Below, piece after piece: positions 34,900 through 44,114 of a stretch of DNA of 64,000 nucleotides. The stretch covers positions 148,088,997 to 148,152,996 of the forward strand of contig JAUPFV010000003.1 of the NCBI GenBank assembly GCA_036936605.1, given 5' to 3'. The position numbers were made by a program, and so were the translations under genes. Position 1 is the first letter of the stretch. Each line of letters begins with the position of its first letter. The notes under the pieces were generated by a model. The model was not told the DNA's origin. It did not search any database and saw only the letters and a list, made by a program, of their open reading frames with translations. This DNA comes from Limnanthes douglasii subsp. nivea. Its lineage: Eukaryota; Streptophyta; Magnoliopsida; Brassicales; Limnanthaceae.

Positions 34900-37604
34900 A
34901 ATCTTCCAAGTGTAAAGTCGTACATCCCTCTCATAATTTAAAACAAAATTACCAAAATGAGCACTATAATTGCGAGTTATCTAGCAGATTTAGAAAACGT
35001 CATCATTTCTCTAATAATTCTCGATCAAGTAGGAGAAGACTAAAAATTTCTTATCATCATCAGAGAGAAAAAAGAAACAGTCACGTGCATCTGAGCCTTC
35101 TCTGGTGCGACATGATAAAAATAGAGACACTCGAAATCCCCACATTATCCCATTGGATGAGTTAAAGCACCATACCATCGTTCAAATCTGCGTGTTGACC
35201 AATTTAGTTAACAAGACATTTTGATGGTTCCTTCAACATGTCAACCAAGTCTTTGGTGTGTAGGTCCATCAACTATAATTATTTTCTAAATGATATCATC
35301 TATCAACCCAATAAGTTCTCACTTTTCTCATTTTTTTTATAAAAGGCACGAACAACTGCCAAAAATAGCACATCATTTCATTGATTTAACAAACCAAAAC
35401 TACACTGGCTCATTTCCTGATGAACTTAGATTCAAAGTTGCTTTTTTCTACATTGACTCTAGAGATCTTGTATGGAAAATTACCACTAAAATTTAATCAA
35501 TAAAATATGAAAAAAATATAACGATACCAGAGATTTACAACAATAAATAAAGAAATTTAGAAATGAAATGTTAGATTTCAAAGAAGATGACACTCTCACA
35601 TGTCGAGCATTTTTGTATAATTTTTAGAGGTATCAAGTCCTTTTATGAAATATCTGAATCTTTAACATATTGTGATAGATTATGACTATATTAATGAACC
35701 AATTTATTGAATCTAAGAACATCAAGGAAGATGATGCACTATATTATTCAGTGCAACAAAGGGAAAAATGAGAGTCTCTGGGAGTAAAATCAATGGTTTA
35801 TACAAAGCAAAAATTAGATAGAAGGCTTGTGCGATCAAGTGGATTGTATAATCTATATGCAATGGATATTACCGCAAATTTTGATATAAATTACCATGAA
35901 AAATGCCTTAAAATTTGGAGATTTTAAGTTCAAGTGGAAGAGGATATCAAAGTGGAACACTCTATGAAAGTAAAATGTTAGGGCGTTCGAAATGATTACC
36001 CTCCTTGCCATCCATTAGCAAATACCAACGAACCCCTTAAGTGGCTAAATTTCAAGCAAAAACCCCTTTATGAACCTTCTATAAGGCCAAAATAATATAA
36101 CAAATGACGAGATTTATAAGGAAATGCCATGAGTAACTAAAACAAAAATTATAATAACAACCAAAAATCAAAGAAATTCAGATGAATACCTTACGCAAAA
36201 ATTACAAAAAACCATGGGGTAATCTATAAAAAAAATCAAAATTTGTATTCAAATTTTGAGGCACGAGAAAATATGGACTTCCTGGTAATATAAAACAAGA
36301 ACAACTTTAGTAAATCACACAAAAATGTAGAGTATTATGCTCAGGACTATATTTCTATGAAGGATGAGGTGTAAAACAATATTGCTAAAAACATACTGGT
36401 GGAGTTTGTTAGAAAAAACCCAAAGAACAAGCTGAGATAAGCAGCGACCAAATCTCAATAACCATTAAGACAAGTTACACTAGTTGTCGAACTGTCGAAA
36501 ACCTTGGAGAATATGGTTATTCTTTACATACTTGAGGAGTAATTGGATCCAGAGCTGAATCAACAAATCCTTCTTATAGTAGCATAATGTGATACATTAT
36601 CAGGTATGTACTAATCTTCTAGAATGATATGCATAGAAAACTTATAAATACAGGGTCAAATATCTGCACACTTATATAAAATCCCATATCATATAATTAG
36701 CTTTGATGATGATGACACTTATTTAAAAGACTTATAAATACAATTTTAAATACATGGACACTTATAAATGCGACAACGTATGTTAATGCGGCGATAGTCG
36801 TAGCACCACATGATAACGTGGTTATAATCATAGTAGAGATAAAAAAAGGATAAAAGTTAGAAGGACTTTTGTATACACTGGAGTTTGACCAATGTGTTGT
36901 TAAAGAGTTTGACCATCAAAGATAGTGTTAACTTGATTCACCAGGACAAACACGCTGATCTTGGGTAAGCTGAAGTTGGATGTTATTCTAGGCCGGGCAA
37001 AACGTAAAAAACATGTCTAATGCTTGTTCATAGTATTAGATGATCCCTCTCTATACAATATATATCCAATAAACCATTTTTGGGTCAAATACATGTAATA
37101 TGCTCAATGATTCATAATTCATTCACTACATTGTCAACAACCAAGTCGGGATGATCCAGAGCAACTAGAAAATGGTAAGGGGATGCTATTTTTCCTCTAT
37201 GGCCCTTAAAAAAAGAAACTACCATTGGAAATCATCATTGATAACATGATGACCAAGAGAGGCTCGTCAGCAAGTCGAGCCAAAAAATAATGGAAATCAT
37301 AAATATGGAAGAAAATAAAGTAATCCACCTAAAAAAAATCAACTAATAGCATGACCAAATTACTATAATTTTTGTTGAGAAAATTTAATATATTTGCTTG
37401 GAATGGTAATGATGTAACATAAGTCATTTCTAAAACAATGTGCAACCAGAGATCCATATGTAAGATGTTTTAGCCAATCAAACATAAAAGAATATTAATC
37501 TTGTAACATAAGGTTAAAATGATTATAGGTGAGGTAGACATGATTAGTAAAGTAGGATATATCTAAGAAGAATTCTACCCATTGTAGATAATCAACCTAC
37601 TGTT
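34900..37604 (+). pseudogene. gag-pro remnant of a very decayed element (left half)
   Basis: Faint family blocks in order: a Ser/Arg-rich region near 35010, a Gag-core-like stretch near 35720-35780, a zinc-motif tail (ISMKDEV...LVEFV) near 36340-36410, an ISFDDDDTYLKD block near 36700 equal to IVFDEDDLRDI, and a DNVVIIIVEI block near 36810 equal to EDAVVIGASI. All frames are full of stops. The reading resumes at 48025 with RT, so this element was split by the insertion at 37610. Confidence 0.6.
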
Positions 37605-37609
37605 AGTCT
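37605..37609. repeat. Target-site duplication AGTCT, left copy
   Basis: Directly before the 5' LTR TG; repeated at 48020-48024. Confidence 0.95.
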
Positions 37610-38049
37610 TGATGAGTCCGAATTCAGAATACTCCCCGGAAGGGCAGATCAGTGTAAATCTCTCCGAAAACCGGACAGACATTAAGGACTTAAATCGGAC
37701 AGAACTTTTGGACCGGACAGATCACTTCGAACACTGTGAGCCTAAGGCTGTTCGAACTATGACTAAAGTACTAAAAAACCTAAACACTTCCTGACTAAGC
37801 TACTTGTCCTCCTGCTTAGAACTCATGGGTCTTTAAACATGACCCGGGTCCATTAAACTTGACCCGAAAGCCCATAAGGGCCCAAGCATCACACTATAAA
37901 TACTCAACCACCAGCATTAACTTCTGGAAACAAAAAATTAACTGCTGCCAAGCTGCTTAATTCTCTCTCCACCTTGAAACACCCTTACACCACCCTGAAA
38001 CTCTACTTGAAATTACCAGCCTACCCTCAGGCTATTTTTATCCACACCA
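37610..38049 (+). repeat. 5' LTR of the young element
   Basis: 440 bp, TGATGAGTCCG ... TCCACACCA. It contains ACTATAAATACTC near 37890, the likely TATA box for the genomic RNA. It has one copy of the 21-bp unit that is tripled in the 3' LTR. Confidence 0.95.
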
Positions 38050-38052
38050 AAT

Positions 38053-38070
38053 TGGCGACCACAGTGGGAG
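38053..38070 (+). other. Primer binding site
   Basis: TGGCGACCACAGTGGGAG starts three bases after the LTR. It resembles the tRNA-Arg type sites of Ogre/Tat elements, with an imperfect middle. The tRNA assignment is from memory of the family. Confidence 0.65.
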
Positions 38071-38122
38071 GCGACGGTGCCTGAATCAAGTATTCGAAAC
38101 CAAGCAAAGAAATTCTGTCCGA

Positions 38123-40465
38123 ATGAATCCGGATAATCCAGAGCTTCCACCAGCTTTGCTCGAAGTGGTGGAAGAGAACGATGAATATACAGTCCAAGAG
38201 CGTGACAGGTTAAAGCTTGAGATAGAAGCTCTGAGGGCTGAAAAGGCCAAAATGGGCGTGAAAGAAAAATCCAAGGCATCGGTTGTTCATCACACCGACA
38301 ACCCTAGAGAGCCTAAGGCTTCGAAAACTCATGTGAGTACCAAAAAGACATATGCTAGTTCTAAAAAGTCTCATCGGTCCAAGCCTGTGGAGAGCTCTGA
38401 CTCAAGTTCAGAATCTTCGGGCAGCTCTTCGGACAGTGAGGGAAATGAAAAATCCTTGTCCTCTAGCAGTGATGAGGGTCGAACCAAGAAAAAGCAAAAG
38501 CAGGTTAAGAAATATTCGAGAAAAAGAGATCACCATGGAAGAATGAAAAGGCATATTGGAAAGGGGTCATCTCACCACCGGAGGTATACGGACAAGATGT
38601 TGATGGATCCCTTTGCTTTCCACGATGAGCTAGGTATCTTTGCAACTCCTAATGAGGATACCGTGTTCAGTCATGGAAGGAATTGGAGGCAGTCTCCACT
38701 GTCTTCTAAAATCCTGTCCGGAAACCTCCCCAAGAGGTTTGACAGTACTAAGATGGAGAAGTACGATGGCAGTACTGATCCAGACAATCATCTGGAGCAA
38801 TTCAAGAACTTCATGATGAACTTTGATGATGATGATAAACTACTCTGTAGGGCATTCTCCCAATCCTTTACGGGGAGTGCTCTGAAATGGTACAACAGCA
38901 TGCCTCAGGGTTGTATTAAAGATTTTGATACGTTTTGGGTAGCCTTTCGAAGGCAGCTTGTGGGGAGTAAGGAGCTGAAGGGCAATGAAGACACCATAAT
39001 CCATTGCGCCCAGGAACCAAACGAGTCATTAAAAGAGTACATAAGTCGTTTTGTGAACACAAAGAATGGGTTGGCTGATTGCTTCGAACAGGTGGCAATA
39101 GCATCCCTAAGACAAGGTTTGAACCCAGGCAACCTGGCTGATTCGGTGACCAGGAAGAAAGCCATGACCTGGGGAGGATTGCTAAATCAAGTTGGCAAGC
39201 AAATAAACGTTGATGAAACAAAAAAGACCAGGGTGCACAGACAGGTGAGATCCACCCCGGTGGCACCAACTCCAAATCAAAACCAATCCGGGAATAAAGC
39301 CAGAGAAACCGGACAGGGGCATGGTAGGGCAAAAGCTCAGTCTCAGCCAGCAGCTCCTGCTCAAAGTCAGCAATCAAGAAATAAAAGGGGGCCATGGGTC
39401 CAACCGGAGTGGTTTGCAGAACTCAAAGAAAGTGTGGCGACCATTTTCGATAAAACAAAAGATGAGGTACACTACCGGAGACCAGCAACCTTGCAGTCTC
39501 CCCGAGAGAATCGTAACAACTCCTTTTGCCAATACCACAATGATATTGGCCATACCACTGATGATTGCATAGCATTGAAACAAGAGGTACAAAACTTGAT
39601 TGAAAGGGGAAAGTTGGGTGCATACGTTAAAAGAAGAGGAGGCAACATGCCTAACAACACTCACCGGGTTGGTCCAAGTAATGCTGCCCTAGAGGGGGCC
39701 ATGGTAATAGTTGAAAGGTTTGATGTGGAATCTGAATACTTGGATCCTGATCCAACACGAAATAAGGTGGGTGCCATAGAGGAGTATTCTAAGACAGTCT
39801 CCGGGCTCATTAAATTCTTCGAGTCACTGACGATTTTCGGAGGGGACACAATGACTGCTCCTACTGCTTCTTCAAGAAAGAGGCATGTTCATAATTTAGC
39901 CTCCCAGCTAGAAGGAGGCATGACATCCTATCAATCTCCAAACTCATTCCCATTCATAGTCTTCGATGAGGATGATTTGAGAGATATTGCTGGCCCTTAT
40001 GAGGATGCTGTTGTCATAGGAGCATCTATAGGGGGCAATGAGATAAGGCGAATTCTGGTGGATACTAGAAGCTCTGCCAATATCCTTTTTCTAAACACTT
40101 ACAAGAAAATGAAAAATCCAGCTGTGATTCAGAAGTCGGACAGGTCAATTGTGGGTTTCACGGGCAGCTCAGCCGATGTGATCGGGGAGTTTGAAGAAGA
40201 AGTGTTACTGGGCAGGGGCCCTTTCAAGAAAATGGTTAGAATACTCTTCATTGTGGTGGATTGTACCACTTGCTATAATGCTATTCTAGGGAGATCTTGG
40301 CTCTCTAGGATGCATGCGGTGGCTTCGACAGTCCACCAGTGTTTAAAGTATGCTGTTCAGGGACATGTTGGGGTTGTCCGGAGCAGCCAAAAGATTGCAA
40401 GAGAATGCTATGCCACTGCCTTGGCTCCACGAACGCTGGGGGCAGTCCGTATAAATGATCAATAG
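38123..40465 (+). CDS. gag-pro: Gag-protease polyprotein (780 aa)
   Basis: Structural and processing protein of the retrotransposon particle. Start ATG 38123 is the first in-frame ATG after the primer site. Residues 1-55 are acidic and coiled-coil-like. Residues 75-140 are Ser/Lys-rich. The retrotransposon Gag core runs from about 205 to 330 (RFDSTKMEKYDGS ... SALKWYNSMPQG). A zinc motif of plant gypsy type (CQYHNDIGHTTDDC) is near 470-485. The aspartic protease follows, with its active-site triad at residues 647-649 reading DTR, not DTG. This Gly to Arg change (GGA to AGA) should abolish proteolysis. The frame closes at TAG 40463 and the same frame stays open beyond it into RT. Confidence 0.9.
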   Translation: MNPDNPELPPALLEVVEENDEYTVQERDRLKLEIEALRAEKAKMGVKEKSKASVVHHTDNPREPKASKTHVSTKKTYASSKKSHRSKPVESSDSSSESSGSSSDSEGNEKSLSSSSDEGRTKKKQKQVKKYSRKRDHHGRMKRHIGKGSSHHRRYTDKMLMDPFAFHDELGIFATPNEDTVFSHGRNWRQSPLSSKILSGNLPKRFDSTKMEKYDGSTDPDNHLEQFKNFMMNFDDDDKLLCRAFSQSFTGSALKWYNSMPQGCIKDFDTFWVAFRRQLVGSKELKGNEDTIIHCAQEPNESLKEYISRFVNTKNGLADCFEQVAIASLRQGLNPGNLADSVTRKKAMTWGGLLNQVGKQINVDETKKTRVHRQVRSTPVAPTPNQNQSGNKARETGQGHGRAKAQSQPAAPAQSQQSRNKRGPWVQPEWFAELKESVATIFDKTKDEVHYRRPATLQSPRENRNNSFCQYHNDIGHTTDDCIALKQEVQNLIERGKLGAYVKRRGGNMPNNTHRVGPSNAALEGAMVIVERFDVESEYLDPDPTRNKVGAIEEYSKTVSGLIKFFESLTIFGGDTMTAPTASSRKRHVHNLASQLEGGMTSYQSPNSFPFIVFDEDDLRDIAGPYEDAVVIGASIGGNEIRRILVDTRSSANILFLNTYKKMKNPAVIQKSDRSIVGFTGSSADVIGEFEEEVLLGRGPFKKMVRILFIVVDCTTCYNAILGRSWLSRMHAVASTVHQCLKYAVQGHVGVVRSSQKIARECYATALAPRTLGAVRINDQ

Positions 40466-40471
40466 CAGTTT
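40463..40471 (+). promoter_or_regulatory. Candidate readthrough stop, TAG CAG TTT
   Basis: A single in-frame TAG, preceded by CAA and followed by CAG TTT (five of six CAR-YYA positions), separates gag-pro from RT. Upstream and downstream are in one frame, so suppression of this one codon would give a Gag-Pol fusion. Equivalent stops: 3920 and 30828 (minus). Confidence 0.6.
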
Positions 40472-43400
40472 GGGGGCCTTTATGGTGGTGAGGGTGAAAT
40501 TGATGACCCCAGAGAGACCCCTGGAGTGTTGATTCCAATTGAGGAGGTTGAAACGCACTGCTTGGAAGAAGGAAAAAGTGTCAAGATAGGGTCCAAAATG
40601 CCACCGATGCTGAAAGAAGGAATGTTGAAATTCTTGAAAGACCATCAGCATGTTTTTGCTTGGTGCAATGCTGATGTAACTGGAGTTCCATCAGAGGTGA
40701 TTTCCCATCACCTATCTATCCGGAGAGATGTGGCACCAGTGGTACAAAAGAGAAGAGCTTTCTCAAAAGAAAAGGCTGATGTCATAGTACAAGAGGTTGA
40801 CAGACTCACAAAGATGGGGCATATTAAAGAATCTCAATACCCTTTGTGGACTGCCAATCATGTCTTGGTGAAAAAGAAGAATGGCGAATGGCGTATGTGC
40901 ATTGACTTCACAGACCTCAATAGAGCTTGCCCAAAAGATTTGTATCCGGTCCCCCAGATAGATCAGTTAGTAGACTCCACTTCGGGGAACAAGCTACTCT
41001 CCTTCATGGATGCCTTCTCCGGGTACAATCAGATCCAAGTAGATCCAAAAGATCAAGAGCATACCACGTTTGTCACTGATAGGGGTCTACATTTCTACAA
41101 GGTGATGCCCTTTGGCTTGAAAAATGCTGGGGCTACTTATCAAAGGTTAGTCAACAAAGCATTTGCTAATCAAATTGGAAGAAATATGGAGGTTTACATT
41201 GACGATATGATGGTGAAAAGCGTGGATGAGCAGTTGCACTTGTCCGAGAAACTTTTGCCAACTTGGCCAAAGTGAATTTAAAACTAAACCCTGAAAAGTG
41301 TGTGTTCGGAGTGCAGTCCGGGAAATTCTTAGGGTATATCATAAGTGAGCATGGAATACAGCCCGACCCGGACCAACTCAATGCCTTATTCCAGATGGAG
41401 CCTCCTCGAAACATTAAAGAAGTACAACGATTAATGGGGAGATTAGCTGCCTTGAACAGATTCATCTCCAGGTCTTCGGACAGGTGTGCTCCTTTCTTTC
41501 AAACCTTGAAGGGTGCAAAGGGGTTTGAATGGACACCGCAGTGTGATGAAGCGTTCAATGAAATCAAGAAACATCTTTCCTCTCCCAAAACTTTGTTCAA
41601 ACCAGTTGATGGGGAGACTCTCTTTGTGTATCTGGCTGTTTCAAGTTGTGCCATCAGTGCTGTGCTAGTAAGAGAGGTTGATGGGCATCCTCACCCAGTG
41701 TACTATATTAGCAAAAGCTTGATTGATGCTGAGAGGCGTTACTTGAAACTTGAAAAACTAGCATTGGCTTTGGTGATAGCTGCAAGAAAAATGAGGCCCT
41801 ATTTCCAGGCTCATCCTATCGTCGTCCGGACATCTTTCCCTTTAAAGAATGTCCTTCAAAAAGCAGACATTTCAAGCAGAATGACAAAGTGGTCAGTAGA
41901 GTTGGGGGACTTCGACATAGGCTTTGCTCCCCGGACAGCGGTAAAAGCCCAAGCTGTGGCTAATTTTCTGGTTGAATTCCACTCTGATAGGGATTCAGAG
42001 CAGCCTACTGATTCAAAAGACAAGAAAGTGTGGATTGTCCGAACAGACGGAGGATCTAGTACCATGGGATCTGGGGCAGGAATATGTCTCACTTCCCCTT
42101 ACGGGGACAACATGTACCAAGCTATTTGTTTTGCTTTCAGGGCGACTCCCAGTTGCTTGTCCACCATGCCTTGGGCCTATTAGAGGCTAGAAAGGAGCAA
42201 TTGGTCAAGTATTTACTCCTCCTCAAAAATGAAGCGTTAAAGTTTAAAGCTGTTGTCTATGAGCACATCCCCCGGGCAGAAAATGAGCTAGCAGATTCAT
42301 TGGCAACGATAGCATATACGGAGTCCTACCCATGGATCCATGTGCTTGAAAGCCCTTCTATTGAACTTGTTGAGGGTGGAAAAGAGGAAGTCTTTGAAAT
42401 ACAAGTAAATCGGCCTCAAGACTGGAGGTCTCCTCTTATACAATATCTGTCCGATGGTATCGTGCCCTTGGATAAATCACAAGCCAGAACATTGAAGCAC
42501 AAGGCTCGTGGTTTCGTCATATTAAGAGAAGTGTTGTACAAAAAATCCTATAGCAAACCTCTCCTACGTTGTTTAGGGGATCATGAGTCACAAATGGTTC
42601 TCTCCGAATTGCATGATGGTGACGGATCAACCCATTGTGGATTTAGAGCTTTAACAAGAAGAGTACTACTCTCCGGATACTATTGGCCATCGATCATGAA
42701 AGATGCTAAGGAGCTGGTGAGAAGGTGTGACCCATGCCAGAGGTACATTAATGAAATTCATGTACCAGCCATTCCTTTGGAATCAATTTCTGAGCCCATC
42801 CCTTTTGCTCGATGGGGATTGGACTTAGTTGGGCCTCTCCCTGTGGCGTCCGGAGGGCGTAAAACTATAATTGTGGCCATTGACTGCTTCTCAAAGTGGG
42901 TAGAAGCAGCTCCCTTGGCAGGGACAACCTCGAAAGCTGTCATAAAATTCATTTTGTCCAACATATGTTGCAGATTTGGCGTCCCCCAGAAAATAACAAC
43001 AGATAATGGGCCACAGTTTGACAACAGAGAAATGGAAAGCTTCTGTGCCTCAAGGGGTATTCAGCACTGCTTTTCTTCACCTTTCCACCCACAAGCCAAT
43101 GGGCAAGTTGAAGTAGCCAATAGAACGATACTGTCCGGTTTAAAGAAAAATTTAGAAGGGGCTGCTGGGAAGTGGCCTAGTTATCTACAAGAAGTCTTGT
43201 GGGCCTACCGGACGACACCTGGGGCTGCAACGCAAGAATCCCCCTTTGCCTTGGTCTATGGAATGGATGCAGTAGCCCCCATAGAGAAGACACTCCCTTC
43301 ATTTCGTGTTCATAACTTCTCCGGACATGCTAATGAGATGGCAATTAGAAATCAGCTCGATTTGATCGAAGAAAGAAGGGTTAAAGCTCATCTTAGAATT

Positions 43401-43658
43401 GCACACTATCAGGGCTTGATGAGAAGCAGGTTTGCTTCTAAAGTTAAAAGGAGAGATTTTCAACCAGGAGATAAAGTATTAAGGAAAGTTTTCTTGCATA
43501 CTAAGGAAAAGCTCTTCGGAAAGCTGGCCCCAACCTGGGAGGGTCCGTATACTGTGGTTGAAAGAATCAAGCCTGGGACTTATTGGTTGGAAGACAAAGA
43601 TGGCAGGGTTTTAACTCACCCTTGGAATATTGAACACCTTCGAATGTACTTGGAATAA
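40466..43658 (+). pseudogene. pol: pol: RT, RNase H, integrase with two frameshifting deletions
   Basis: RT (to about 41275) keeps its catalytic blocks: WRMCIDFTDLN, SFMDAFSGYNQI and YIDD (41195-41206). Compared with 4700 in unit A, about seven bases are missing near 41247, shifting the frame. RNase H (42030-42290) starts with VRTDGGS, then loses about 88 bases near 42141 (compare 5593-5685), including the catalytic Glu, and shifts frame again. Integrase (about 42560-43658) is intact: the zinc finger with CDPCQRY, LDLVGPLP, TTDNGPQFDN, GQVEVANRT, then the WEGPY and GTYWLED tail. RNase H is certainly lost; RT is only broken at its connection end. Confidence 0.9.
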
Positions 43659-43692
43659 CACTTGTGTAAATATTTACTTGTTTAAACATCCA

Positions 43693-43750
43693 TGTAAATA
43701 TTTGGGGGCATACCTTCCCCTCTTCGGTGGCACGGAGAGCTTTCAATGGA
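43693..43750 (+). other. Conserved post-pol motif
   Basis: GTAAATATTTGGGGGCATAC, then CTTCGGTGGCACGGAGAG, 34 bases after the pol stop. The upstream GTAAATATTTAC repeats the first half. Same block as at 9009, 15820, 50770 and 62440. Confidence 0.6.
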
Positions 43751-43968
43751 ATTAGATGCCTTCTTCAATAATTTTCTAAGTATTTTCAAAATTCTGTTTC
43801 TTGTCATACTACCCGGACTGAAAGTTCTAAGGGCTATTTAAATTCTAGCCGGAGAGTCTTAATACTCTCACAATACAATAAAACTACTTAAACTCCAGCT
43901 ATTTAAACAAATAATGAAAGAAGAGGATGGTTGAGCAAAATAAAAACATTCATTCAACAACTTGAAAT

Positions 43969-44080
43969 TGCCTTGGCCTTCCAAGGACTTTTTGAACAAG
44001 TTTGGGCACAGCACAAAAGATCTATCCGAATAATACGGACACCATCACAAAAAGAGTGCCTTGGCCTTCCAAGGACTTTA
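43969..44080. repeat. Duplicated hairpin block TGCCTTGGCCTTCCAAGGAC
   Basis: Two copies (43969-43992, 44057-44080), each able to fold as CCTTGG-CCTT-CCAAGG, sit in the spacer where pol and aORF converge. The second copy ends 34 bases before the aORF stop. The same pair occurs at 62021/62110. Confidence 0.7.
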
Positions 44081-44114
44081 GTTCGAATAAAAGATAAACA
44101 GAATAAATTATAAG

